A DNA stretch of 64,000 bases from Heligmosomoides polygyrus polygyrus. Lineage: Eukaryota; Nematoda; Chromadorea; Rhabditida; Heligmosomidae. Positions 21,121 to 64,000 of the stretch are shown in pieces. A model generated the notes under the pieces. It saw only the letters and a list, made by a program, of their open reading frames with translations, made no database searches and was not told the origin of the DNA. Position 1 is the stretch's first letter. Each line of letters starts with the position of its first letter. The stretch is from contig OX377206.1 of NCBI GenBank assembly GCA_947396885.1, forward strand, positions 15,809,466 to 15,873,465, read 5' to 3'. Both the position numbers and the translations under genes were made by a program.

Positions 21121-24044
21121 GTGAGGAGCTTTTTCGATTCGCTTCTTTCCTAACTCTGTTATTGCTATCAGTTGTTAATGCACATTATTCACTCTTTTTC
21201 TGTGTGGATTGTTATTGTTGCATAGAGCTTTTTGACTTTCAGAGAGCTTTTTGGGATTCATATGGCCCTTATAATTTGGATGTTTTTTTGACTATGAAAC
21301 AGCTGAATTTGGCTGAGACACTTAAACTTTGTGGGTGAACTTTCATTGAAATTGCTGTTCAAAACGGTTTTTCCTGTTAGAGATTTGTGACTTTTAAGAG
21401 CACACTCATTTTTTGCAAAATAGATTTAAATAAAAACAAAACAAGAAAGGCTAACCAAGCAGCACACGCCTTACTTTTTAAGGTTTTGTTGGTAGATCTT
21501 TAAGCTTGATTCGTCAATAGAAAAACGGAAATGCTGCTGAGTTCATACTTCCGATTCATTCAATTTCGATATTCTCAGTAATTAAAAAATTGCAAAATTT
21601 ATTCAATCGTAAAGTTGTTGTGAAATTTCTTATAAGTCTTAAATAAATTAGGTGAAAAACTCTTTTAGAGTTTCACACTCGAAACGTCTTCATAGTTGCC
21701 AGCTAATTTTGTCATCTCCGCAAAATTTTACAATCGTTGCCCTGGTTTTCAACGGCAAACTTCAGTGGTACAACAATTGCTTGTAGCTGTGTTACAAACT
21801 ATTAGTGTACTGTATCACATCTTGCAGATCGATTATTATTGATTAGCCGACGTACTAGGTATTTCTAATATATTACCCATTAATTTCTCCCTTCTTCATA
21901 GCTTTTCCTTTATTTGAAAGCTTGGTAAATGTTTAATTATTTAAGATAATGATATCCTGTCACCTTTTCTGAGGTCCAGTTTTTTTTGCTGAGTAATGAA
22001 AACGAAAACGTGCGCAATCGCAAAAGATTACTGTGTGTTTTAAAAACATTCGCATTCGGATGACATTAGTCGAACGTTGAGCTTTGTTGATTTTTATGGT
22101 CAATTTTCACAAACAAGGATCGTCTTCTTTGAATATCCTGTAGAGAGCAATGGGGCACTTTAAAGGAATTTATCTTCGAATACAGTGAAATTTCGATTAG
22201 ATTCATTGATTAATTTGAGCAAAACAGGTTAGCTTATTTGAAGAACTGAAGAGATTATGGAGTGTGTTTTGTATGTGTGTATCTATGATACGTTTTTGAC
22301 TACTGCAATTATTCTCACAATTATTCCATCTTGGAAATTTGATTTGAACATTTTTCTAGGGCTTGTCAAGGTTGCTGCCATCAGCGGTCATTATATAAAG
22401 GATAAGGATAAAGGACGGCGTTATTCAATCCTTTTAGGGATGCGCCACACATTCTACTTCTACGGGATATGGTGGAGGCGATTTGAATGTGTATTTGGCC
22501 ATACAATGACTTGCGGTGGCCAGCCGATGAACAAGTCATCGCTCTATTCCTCCCATACAAGTCTGGTACCAACTCACCGACCCCGGAGGGATGGAAGGCT
22601 TGGTAGGCCTGGGCGGGAAATCCGAACTACAAACCTGGTATCGGGTGCACGCGACAGTCGGCGCCTCTTCTGACTGCGCTACTCGCGCCCGGTCATTACA
22701 TAGCTGTGAGATATGTGCTTGCTTCAAAAAGTTTACCTCTTAGTCCTGAGCTTTTACTTATAGCAGTGCTCTGACAGGAAAATGTAGAGATTTCTCTTAA
22801 TGCTACCTTTTGCCTGTGATGTTTTAATTTAATGTTTTAATATGATAACTACGATTTATTGTTATTTTAAGGCCAAATCGAAGTGTGATGACTCCAAAAG
22901 AATGCAGTTCCGCGTTTGAAAACCCCTGGACACTGATAATTTCTAAACACTCTGATAGAGGTTAGATAGATCCATGACTAAATGTTTTAATATGAATATA
23001 ATGATTATTAAACAAAAGTTACCTACGAACAAAATGGTTTAAAATAAGCCTGTTGAAATTAGTTATTTGAGAAGGTTTAATAACAAAAGGGAATCACCAC
23101 GCAGTGGAAATCCCATAGTTTTAGTCCAAATTGTGGATTCGATAGCTTACAACTGATTGTTCCGATGCTAACAAATCACTCTTGAACTGCCTTTTTATCA
23201 TCTGAGTGTAAAGTCTTCGAACAGAAGTGTTTAAGTCGGAACATTGCACTTTGCTGGCCGTCACATGTTGTATTTCAGTAGAAGATAGTCTTGCTGTTAG
23301 CTATGAACTTTCATCAAAATTATTTCTATCGATTTTATTGCATTTTCCTTTTGGTCAAGGTTGCTTCCTATTTCATGGAACCAGTAGCGTTTAGAAGTTT
23401 AATGGGTACCTTGTTGTGTTTGATCGTCTAAAAGTGCGCCTTGTTTCCTGCAAGCTTTAATCGAGAATTGACATTTTGAAAAAAAAAACCTCAAAAGAAT
23501 AAATTTGAACATTATTCTAGGTTTGCGAAAAAATCACACAATAGGGATAGAATAATTGGCGATCTAATTCGCGTAACAAATCAAAACGCCGCAAGCATTG
23601 GCACTAAGTTTGAAATCGAATTTCGTTGCAGAAAAAGAGCCGTTCTAAGTTCTGAGCGCTGTTATATACTGCCAGGACCTCTCTTTGGAACAATCGGCTT
23701 CTGGCAGCCTAAAATTGGGTATGCAAGAGTAAAAACACCATTTTCAAATAACACATGAAATTATAAGCATACATAGATAGTCCTGGCAATCGAAGTTTTT
23801 GAAAAACGTCGCATATTGGTAGTTTTGTGCCATGTCATCTAATACGTGTTTGGGGAAAGTTTGACGTTTGCCGATGTTCCACAAACCCTTTCTGTCATTT
23901 CGTTTAGGACTATTCTGATGAAAACTGATACAAATTCAATTGAACGTTTCGTTCAAAAAAAGCCAAAAAAAGCCAAAAATTCGTTTAAGAGTCTGAAACT
24001 GTCGGATAGACCATTGATAAATTTTGTGGAAATTAAGGCATCCT
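21121..24044. other. Mostly unique AT-rich DNA (possible long first intron)
   Basis: Apart from the SINE at 22398-22690 there is only AT-rich sequence with no exon that fits tmc-1. If the exon at 20927 belongs to tmc-1, this is intron. Confidence 0.4.
22398..22690 (-). repeat. tRNA-derived SINE, copy 4
   Basis: Minus-strand copy flanked by GGTCATTATATA (22386-22397) and GGTCATTACATA (22691-22702), a 12 bp duplication with one change. Confidence 0.83.
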
Positions 24045-24316
24045 AAAGGATAAAGAATAAAGGATGGCGTTACTCAATCCCGTTTTCGGATGCGACACGC
24101 ATTCTACTTCTACGGGATGTCGTGGAGGCAACTTGAATGCGTATTTGGCCATACAATGACTTGGGGTGGCCAGCCGATGAACAAGTCAGCGCTTTATCCT
24201 TCCCAGGCAAGTCTGGTACCAATTCAACCCTGGGCCTAGGCGAGAAATCCGAACCAGGAACCTGGTATCGGAGGCACGCGACAGCCGGCACCTCCTCAGA
24301 CGGCGCTACAGGCGTT
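24045..24316 (-). repeat. tRNA-derived SINE, copy 5
   Basis: Minus strand, AAAGGATAAAGAATAAAGGA end, with a deletion around the CACCGACCCCGGAGG region. No clear target duplication; a second, older copy follows at once. Confidence 0.72.
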
Positions 24317-24334
24317 CGTCAATCAACCATTGCT

Positions 24335-24570
24335 TAGGATGCATCACGCATTCTAGTTTCACTGGACATCGAGGAAGGCGCTTGAATGGGTATATATCTT
24401 CTGGTCGTCAACAGATGGACGATTGAATGTTTTGTCTTTCACAGGCAAGTCTGGTAGCAATTAAGCGATCCCGGAGGACGGGAGCCCTGATTGGCCTGGG
24501 TGGGAGTCGAACCAGAAACCTCATCCGGCGCGCAAGACAGCCAGCGTCTCCTCCGACTGCTCCACGATGT
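24335..24570 (-). repeat. Diverged SINE copy next to copy 5
   Basis: GGATGCATCACGCATTCTAG, GGCAAGTCTGGTAGCAATTA and TGGGAGTCGAACCAG (a better B-box match than in other copies), minus strand. The pair may be a dimer or a nested insertion. Confidence 0.6.
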
Positions 24571-25567
24571 GTCCAACATCTCATCATACAAGCGGAATAT
24601 AGAACAGCTAATATCAAGTAACTCATAAACGAAGTGGTGGAGCATATGGAGCGGAAATCGGAAGAAAGTCAGGATGGACAAAATTTCACTCCACAGAACG
24701 TGCGGTCACACTTTCTCAAAGACCTTCGCAGCAGAAAATTGAAAATGGCACGCGATTGTGATGGAGTTACATAACTGGGTGTGGTAGCAGTAAATTATAA
24801 ACAGTGAACTCAAAAGCAATGATTAGGAGCTTGTCCTGGAACGCTTTCAAATCGCCTCAACGGCAATCAGCAAGAGTAGAATACGTGGGTATCCAATGAG
24901 TGTTCAATAACGTCTCCTTTTATCTCTTATTTATTTATTTATTTACCTGCAACATGAACACACGTGTAAATTTTAAAAGAGAGATAACAAACAAGTACGT
25001 CAGACGAACCGTAACTCTTCGAAGAACCGCATAAGAAAATTGAGATTCCATATAAGAGCAATATATGTAGGCAATAGTAGCTCATTGACAAGCAAATCTA
25101 TGCAGCTTGCCATTCGTCAAATTAAACTATAATAGATCCTCTGCTAGCAAATAAACTTTGAAAAATTGAACAGGCAAACCTAAGATGTTCTCTTTTTCAC
25201 TAAGTGACTTCTTAAGCTCTCGTAGGTTTTTTTTTTTGTCATGAAAATTGACCTAATCTGAGATTTTGCCAAAGGGATATTGAGTCCGAACCTTCCGCTC
25301 CTTGACATCGTTAGTGGAGCACCAAAGAAAGCATTTTGACCCTTCTGCTTTTTTGGCAGACCGTTTAGAAGTAAGGAGCACGGAGTGACAACGCGATCTC
25401 TCCCCAATTCGAAAGGTCTCCATATTTTGTGCATGCAGGGTTGCAGTGTTTACATTCTGACATCTAACTTTCTCTTTTCAAACACAAAATATGACCAAAT
25501 AGAAAATTCCTCTGCACACAAATACAGGGATATCTCTAGAGTAAAATTGCTCAGTATATCCTCCGTC

Positions 25568-25862
25568 GCCCGTCGCGGCTCGTGGAGCGCAGTAGGAGGA
25601 GGCGCCGGCTGCCGCCTGCACCCGATACCAGGTTGCTGGTTAGGATTTTCCGCCCAGGCCAACCAAGCCTTCCATCCCTCCGGGGTTGGCGAATTGGTAC
25701 CAGACTTGTTTGGGAAGGATAAAGTGCTGACTAGTTCATCGGTTAGCCACCGCAAGTCATTGTATGGCCAAATACGCATTCAACACTCCTCCACGACATC
25801 ACGTAGAAGTAGAATGCGTGGCGCATCCCAAAGAGGATTGAATAACGCCGTCCTTTATCCTT
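25568..25862 (+). repeat. tRNA-derived SINE, copy 6 (plus strand)
   Basis: Head GTGGAGCGCAGTAGGAGGAG; tail CCGTCCTTTATCCTT. TATCCTCCGTC at 25557-25567 and 25863-25873 is the target duplication. It abuts a Tc1-like fragment. Confidence 0.83.
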
Positions 25863-25869
25863 TATCCTC

Positions 25870-26440
25870 CGTCAGCCGCAATGACCGCCTCCGTCTCTGG
25901 CCTGAAGCTCTCGCAAGCTCTCCTTAAAAGAGTGCCGTCTATAATTGTGAATGCTGCTTCAACAGCGGTGCGGATTGATGTGGCATCAGGGTGCCTCGTC
26001 TTGCTGGCTACCCTTTCGACTACGCTCCAAAAAATGATAGACCAAGGGATTTAAATCCGGGCTATTCAGAGGCCAGAACTCCTCATACCAAAACATATCC
26101 AAGATATCAGACAGCTGCTTTTAGACTAAATGGCTAGTGTCAGCCGATGCGCCATCCTGCTTGAACACATGTGGCTTCCCTGGGACTACAGCCGCCATCC
26201 ACGGTCTCACTACAGTCTGGCAAATGACCATATCAACTTGTTTGCTGACAGTTTGTTCTTCCCGTTCTTTCGTTTCTCCAGAATCAGCGCCAGAGCATTT
26301 TCCACGACTGCCGCAGTTCCAGACGCACGATCCCGCGAATGGGGTTTCCTCGCCGGGTTCGCAGGACTTTCCTCAGGCTCCCCAACAAAGCATCGTACCT
26401 GGCACAACATCGTAAACGGTTGATCTCACGTACCCGAACA
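25870..26440 (-). pseudogene. Tc1-like (IS630 superfamily) transposase fragment
   Basis: Minus-strand pieces in different frames: VDMVICQTVVRPWMAAVVPG, HVFKQDGASADTSHLV (family QQDGAPAHT), EEFWPLNSPDLNPL (the SPDLNPLD catalytic region) and RTAVEAAFTIID. Frameshifts and changed residues show it is dead. The mariner at 26454 starts just beyond its upstream side and may have split it. Confidence 0.68.
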
Positions 26441-26453
26441 AATTATCAAATTA

Positions 26454-27706
26454 TTAGGTTGATCGAAAAGTCTTGCAACACTTTAAGCTACTACCTGTTA
26501 AATTTGTTAAAACTCTTACAGCAATGATCTTGTGTGGTGACGTCACAGTACATTCTCGAAGCATCCTCAAGCATCTCCCTTTACTACATAAAGCCTCGTC
26601 GAGTACGAATACAGCAACAATGTCAGCAGTAAGCAGCAGCATCCTACGACCTATCGTCTACTACGAATTTCTGCAAGGCCATTCCGCAAGGACTGCTGCC
26701 TCCAACATCAGCGCTGCATTCAAGGAGGAAGTCATTCACTATTCCACAGTGGCCCGTTAGTATAAGCTCTTCAATGTTGGAGATATCTATCTCGAAGATC
26801 GACCTCGTTCCGGACGTCCCTCTGTTGTGGAAGAAGACAGCTTGCGCAAGGCCTTCAAGGTGAAGCCAAATTCACCACTCGCGATTCGGCGGCGACACTT
26901 GGATGTACGCAAAACACTGTTGCGAGGCAGCTGGAGATCCTTAGGTACCGCAAACTTCTGTGGTCTTGGGTACCACATAAGCTGCGGGACTCTGACAAGG
27001 CATGCCGAATCAGTGTTCTGAGTCGCTGCTTCTTCGTCTGCACAGAAAGGGCTTTATGAAGAACATTGTTAGCGGTTATGAAAGCTGGGTGCTTTATGAA
27101 CCAGCCAACGGCTCCTTCGAGGAAAACCGGCTCCAAGACAACCAAAACGTGGACACCATGAAAAGAATGTTTCTTCTGTGTTGCTGTTAGGACTCAGAAG
27201 GCATGCTTTACTGGGAGTTGCTGGATAGTGAGACCACAGCTACAGCATCTGTCTACTCTACCCAGCTCCAGAGTTTGGCCAACGCCAAAAACGTCCAGAA
27301 CGGGGAAATGTCTACCTGCTGCACGACAACGCGCATCCTCATGTCACAAAAGTGACTCGTGAGAAAATCCAGCCGTTAGGCTGAGAAGTTCTGCCCCTTC
27401 TCTACACCGCAAACCGTGCTCTACAGACCTCGCTACTTCTGGCTATCACCTGCCCAGAGCTCTGAAAGTGCACCTTCGAGGTAGAGAATTCGATGATCGA
27501 AGTCAACTGGCAATGGAGGTTTCTGAACTCTTTTCCTCACAGCCCTCGGAATTCTGGTGGAAAGGAATTGAGAGGCTGCCTGAAAGATGGGGCAGAATCG
27601 TAGACTTGGATGGGGAATATGTCGTGCACTTAGTTTTTGTTTTAGCAAATAGGGACAAATTTGAATATTGTTGTGTTAGTGTTGCAAGACTTTTCGATCA
27701 ACCTAA
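26454..27706 (+). mobile_element. Mariner element, 1,253 bp, with intact ends
   Basis: Left end TTAGGTTGATCGAAAAGTCT, right end AGACTTTTCGATCAACCTAA; TA on both sides (26452-26453, 27707-27708). The length is typical of full mariners. It carries a degenerate transposase on the plus strand. Confidence 0.9.
26620..27660 (+). pseudogene. Mariner transposase pseudogene
   Basis: The reading starts near MSAVSSSILRPIVYYEFLQG. Then come EDRPRSGRPSVVEEDSLRKA, a segment resembling the first catalytic region (VSGYESWVLYE, where the Asp expected before E is not seen), LLHDNAHPHVTKVTREKI (second Asp present) and, in other frames, degraded C-terminal sequence. It has at least four in-frame stops or shifts. 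Dead; ends still intact. Confidence 0.82.
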
Positions 27707-27845
27707 TACGTCTGATGATCGTTAGGTCCTCCAAAACAAGGGTCTGCCTTTTCCACTGGAGACGTCTGCCGCCGGGGGGTGTCGGTGATTGTGGGAGGAG
27801 TGTGAGACAAATTGACGAGAAAGCCGAGAATAACACGCTTAACAC

Positions 27846-27987
27846 GTGTTCGTGTTAATCAGACTGCGTTACGTTTTACAGCGCTTTGCGAGCGGCCAGT
27901 GGCTCCGACTGGCCCGGGCCGAGGAGGCTCACCTGCCACCATTCCATGGGTTGCCAGCGCTGCCAGAGCGCTGGCCGCAGTGGAAGT

Positions 27988-28022
<35 letters not shown>

Positions 28023-28190
28023 TCCAGCTCCAGCTCCAACGCTGGCAGCAGCAGAGGCAGCTGCAGCAGCTGAGCTGGTTACAACACGACCGAAAACGCG
28101 CTGTCCGTGTTTTCATGGCGGTTGTTTTGTGTGAGGGGCGAAGCGCCAGTGACCGATGGCCATCGAGCATCGAGCGAATATCTCATTAAG
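27846..28190 (+). other. CpG-rich block with CAG repeat
   Basis: GC-rich DNA with a run of about nine CAG triplets near 27994-28021, then CTCCAG and CAG/CTG words. Frames are open on both strands (poly-Gln or poly-Ser), so coding cannot be assumed. An ATG with GTGAGG donor at about 28116-28131 ends in phase 1, not the phase needed by the tmc-1 exon at 32198. Possible second promoter region. Confidence 0.35.
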
Positions 28191-30395
28191 CGGTCGGAAA
28201 TCGAGGGCGAATTTCCGTGCAGTCTGCTCCTGAACGGAGCAGCTCCAATGTTTTTACGGCGATTTCACACGGCTGGATACTAAGTAACTTCCGGGGGAAA
28301 CAAAAGAGCGAAGGCGGAAATGGTCAGCGACTGCTCTTGACTACATGTCTCAACAACGGCTCCTAATTATAGTGCGATTCCTTCTGCCAGAGTGATCAGC
28401 AATAGCATGACCACTTCAGAATTTATACCACTGAAAGATGACGTCCACTTAACACACTAAAAGGGGTAAAACATGAGCAAAATTCGTTTAAGCGATCCAT
28501 CCGGTGTTCCTGATAAAAAGTCGGCACGATATGGGTCTTATCAGGCTAATTTTAAAGTATTGGACATCTTGACATTCTCGCTTTTCTGCCCTTTTTATCT
28601 CAGCAACACACCTTTTAGTTCTTTAAGCAAAGGTCATTGCGCCGTTTGGGATACGCCATTTATTCCTTTTCTAAATTACTTCGGGAATGAATCTACCCTC
28701 TTCAGGCTAGTGAACCAGTCATTTCGTGGCCCTGTTTTTTCTTTAGAAAGATCTAATATCAACTCATTCACACCGAAAACTGAATGGTCTATTTGCCAGT
28801 GGACCGAACTGGATGCAATCGATTTGTACTATAATCCCTAGCGACGCCGTTTGCCACTGCGCCTTGTGCATCCACCTAAAACAGAGCTAGGAGGTGTACT
28901 TATGACCTCTCTTATCATTTTTTGCAAAGTGAAGCAATTCAATTCCTTTGTTCATAGCAGTGCTGGGAAAGTACTTAAAAGTGAGGCTGCATTTTAGATC
29001 ATTAAGACAGATGGAGCCCTGTACTGTGCAGATATGAACGTCTTCTACGCCTACATCTCCATCGAGAATGTGCTTCATTTCTTCGCGAATCGTTCACTCC
29101 ATGGTTGCATAGTACGCGTTCTTACATACTTTTTGCAAATGCTAACTTAAACAGACTTCCTTGCTAGTCAAAATTTTTGAAGTATGTAAAGGGTTTCAAT
29201 ACGAATGACACTCTGGAGGTGAACATCTGAAGGAACTAGTGAAGCGACTACATGCGCCATGTAGTCTACTTTTTCGTGGTCAATCGTTGGCCAACGTCAT
29301 AAAATTGCCTCCGCGATGTCCCGTAGTAGCCAAAAGCGTGGTGTTTTCTAAAAGTCATTGATTAACGTCGTTTTTTTTAACGTTTTCATCAGTTTTCGTG
29401 CAAGTTCATCAGTTCATCAGTTTTGTTCACCAAATGCTGAAGAAATTTCTGCACCAAGTTCAATCGATAGTCGCTATGGGGATTTTCGATTTCCGTTGTG
29501 AAAGTCTTGCACAGGTATTTGTTACAAATGAGCTGAACAAGGCTCTTTGATAGTTTTTGGCAATTTCACAAGGATTTCCGTGTGCGATGCACCTTGCACC
29601 GTAGTCCCAAAGCGATATGAATAACGCCTTGGAGTTCGCCGGTGACAAGTTCATGAGTATCAATCATATGTGAAACGCATGTGTTCTGACATTCTAGACG
29701 CCGGATGAGGACATATCTCGCTATAATATGTCAGCTGTCTATTTAAACAGCTCCAGTATCGTTTTTGAATAGAATAAAAAAAGCGTTTAACTCGGGCTTT
29801 GCTTCGAGTTCTGCAAATGAGGACTTGAAGTGAGGCTGTTAAAATACTAGCAAAAGTTATGCATTGGTATTCTAACTAATCTTCTGCCGAATTTCTCAGA
29901 GTAGTGGTGAATCTAACTCTCTAGTCAGGCAATCCTGCTTGGTAAAAAGTTATCTGTAGCACTAAAGCACGAATGTGCATTTTTTCTTACATTCACTGTA
30001 CTTCCCTACTTTTCACACAACACGTTTTGTATCAAAGAATCATTAGCAGCCTTAACTATATAACACGCTAGATTGCTGTAATCACACCATATAACAACGC
30101 GTTAAGCAATGAGTCACACCATCGATCGGCGATGAGTCCTAAAACGGCGGTGAAAGTGGGGTAAAATTAGGGGCGCGAAAATAACGAAAAATACCCAGAC
30201 GTCTTCTACCTGCCTGAGAACTTCATACCTGGGGCAATCGAGGCCGCTGAACACGAAACTGATCTTCGTTTTTGAAGTATCGATCGCGATCAATGGATAT
30301 TATCAAATTATCAATTTTTGTGGATGTCGTTCATGTAGTTCGAAACTTCTGGCCTGGGAAGAGTTGAGGAGGTCTTCTATAACGCGTGTCTGAGA
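28191..30395. other. No recognisable gene
   Basis: Mostly unique AT-rich DNA. A SINE 3' fragment on the plus strand lies at about 29300-29370 (CTCCGCGATGTCCCGTAGTA). A sequence at 30245-30350 (TTTTTGAAGTATCGATCGCG) recurs inverted at 36120-36215. The 122-codon frame at 28473-28841 has no family resemblance I can name. Confidence 0.5.
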
Positions 30396-30399
30396 TTCA

Positions 30400-30640
30400 A
30401 TAGACATACCAGACACGTTTCCCAACGTGCTGCCTGGGATGCAGTAGATGTACCATGCACGTCGCCCAACGTGCCTGGGATTTAGTAGACGTGACGGCCC
30501 AACGTGCGTGGAGGTTCAGAAGACGTGCCATACATGTCTCCCAACGTGGCTGGGATTCAGCAGACGTGCTGAAAACGTCGCCAGTGTGCCTGGCATTCAG
30601 TAGATGGGCCACAGACGTAGCCAGCGTGCCTGGGAGGAAA
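30400..30640 (+). repeat. Minisatellite, CCCAACGTGCCTGGGATTCA units
   Basis: Six or so imperfect units of roughly 36-41 bp (CCCAACGTGCCTGGGATT(C/T)AGTAGACGTG). A shorter relative with two units is at 45350-45430, and both are preceded by ACCCAGACGTCTTCTAC (30193 and 45350), so the array belongs to a dispersed element. Confidence 0.72.
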
Positions 30641-30693
30641 ACAATCAAGCAAAGCAGTTATCTTGAAACGAGTGATCTTGGCTTAGTGACTCT

Positions 30694-30835
30694 CTAAGGC
30701 CCCGGTTGTACTTCGACGCCGAGCGACATGACGACACGTATGGTGGCCACATTGATTGGGCGACGCAATTGATCAATTTCGCTCCTTTAGATGCCGTCGC
30801 GTCGCTCGGCGCCGGAAGTATAAAGGGGGCCTAAA
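30694..30835. mobile_element. Palindromic MITE, copy 2
   Basis: TAAGGCCCCGGTTGTACTTC pairs with GCCGGAAGTATAAAGGGGGC; the CGCCGAGCGACA half pairs with TCGCGTCGCTCGGCG. Same family as 15559. Confidence 0.72.
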
Positions 30836-31189
30836 GCGAGGCGCGCAAATGCGAGATATGGCGACAGGCTTGTCGAAGCACTTGTAGATAATAATAAGCA
30901 TGCTAGACTTGATCAATACTTATTCTTTACCGCATTTATCAGAAGTTATAAGTTAATATACCGTAAAAAATATTCTAAAGTTTTATGTTCAATAAATTGA
31001 TCCAGCCTACAACCACCTTCCGCATAGAAATACTAACATACTAAGAAAATGCCAGCTTTTTATGAAGAAAAAACTCGGAGATATTCAAGTAGTGTTTTCA
31101 GGCTTAAAGACTGTTAAACTTTTTTTACATTTTTAGATGCTGTAATAAGTTATACATTTGTGCGTTATCGGAAATCAAATGAGTTCCAT

Positions 31190-31440
31190 TATTTATTTAT
31201 ACGAATATTCTAGTAGTCGAATAACTTGTTCGAATCAGGTTCTGTATTGAAAATTTGAAGTTTATTCGGCGTTCTGAAAAAATTGCTGGGTTTTCGGAAA
31301 AAGTGGAAATGTTAGATCTCGGATTTATAATATGATTATTTAATTAATATGATTAATTTGATAATTTTTTTCGATTTTCGAATGCCAACGAGTATTTGAA
31401 AATCTATAAATATCGCTAAATTCGAATAATTATCCGAATA
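31190..31440. repeat. Diverged TTCGAA-type repeat
   Basis: ACGAATATTCTAGTAGTCGA, TTGTTCGAATC and CGAATAATTATCCGAATA in a weakly palindromic AT-rich stretch. The oldest-looking member of the family. Confidence 0.4.
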
Positions 31441-32197
31441 TGTTTTATCCAATTTTTCCAATTGGTCTAGTTTTTCGATCTGGTATGAAGCACAATATAA
31501 AAGGATAAACCTTTCAAAACGGAAAAAGAGTAATCCTGAAACATGATTTTCGGAAAGCTACTTGTGGCTCGAAAGTGTAATCCGGTAAATAAATGAGGTC
31601 TGTGTGGTCTGTGCGGTTTGCGATCAATTTCAAGTCATTCATTTGGCTTTCCTTCAAATTTGCTTAAATTATTGACAGATTTCTACTGCTGTGTTGTTGG
31701 ATTTTACTAATTTTAGAAGCGGAAAGGCTTCAAAGCTGGATAAGTTCAGTTAGGTAGCCTAATATTTTGGGCTTTGTTCAGTTTTGTTTCTAGATACCGT
31801 ATGATTTCATATCAATTTCATGTTTCAATTATAAGTTTACAGCGGATTGTGATCTTTATAGGATACTCAGCAAGTTTTAATCGATGCTTGACGGGTTTCA
31901 ATCGCTTTCGGACGATTTACGCCTTGCTTACTCATACTTTGGAATGTAGTAGAAGTCACAGTCAATTTTTGGACTTTTTAAACAAAGTTTTAAAGTTTTA
32001 AACAAAAAACTTGCGGGCGTTAAGCGGTTTCTGGAAATGCTTGTCCAAATGGACTCAAAAGTGAAGCCGTTAGCACTATTAAACTTAAAAGCTTGATTTT
32101 TTTGCTCAATTCTGGTCTACGCTTTTAGCTTCTTCTTATTACAAGAAATTACCAGAGGCATCGAAGTGAAAAAAAAATTAAATTCGCTCATTTTCAG

Positions 32198-63943
<31,746 letters not shown>

Positions 63944-64000
63944 GTAAGATCGTTCGATTAAGGCTCAAACTGGATCGATGTCGGAGAGCCATGAGATTCA

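Noticed and set aside
27846..28190. A poly-Gln protein gene at the CAG tract
   Set aside because: Four frames on both strands are open; no flanking conserved domain or matching splice phase. Kept only as a CpG/CAG block.
30400..30640. CRISPR-like array
   Set aside because: Units are imperfect and contiguous with no unique spacers, in a nematode nuclear context; it is a minisatellite.

Overview
The window is nuclear DNA of a nematode, most likely a clade V parasitic strongylid such as a hookworm. Three things point there: a split gene whose protein closely matches Caenorhabditis TMC-1, two exact copies of the nematode SL1 spliced-leader sequence, and dense mariner, MITE and SINE repeats with large introns. 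The genus is inference. No bacterial, viral or CRISPR content was seen.

The main gene is a tmc-1 ortholog on the + strand. Twenty-three coding exons with consistent GT/AG borders and matching phases run from 32198 to 63943 and encode about 1,009 residues. Everything from the cytoplasmic N-terminal region through ten membrane segments to the start of the acidic C-terminal tail is present; the 3' end lies beyond the window. An isolated ATG exon at 20927-21120, downstream of a CpG-rich block, is phase-compatible and may be the first coding exon, but this is unproven.

Region 1-20 kb is repeat-dominated: a degenerate mariner split by a second insertion (131-1838), a non-LTR reverse-transcriptase fragment (5160-5704), TA-flanked fold-back elements (5790-6347, 9267-11449), a MITE (11592-12237), short palindromic MITEs and several copies of a tRNA-derived SINE. 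One unrecognised exon-like segment is at 6520-6732. Region 21-32 kb holds more SINEs, a dead 1.25 kb mariner at 26454-27706 beside a Tc1-like fragment, and a CAG-rich CpG block near 28 kb.

From 32 kb to the end, repeats fill the tmc-1 introns. The most striking is a pair of about 1.07 kb, nearly identical inverted arms in the 6 kb intron 46924-52888. Two 1.1 kb fold-back elements carrying tRNA-like modules lie in the introns at 43.3-44.4 kb and 58.3-59.4 kb.
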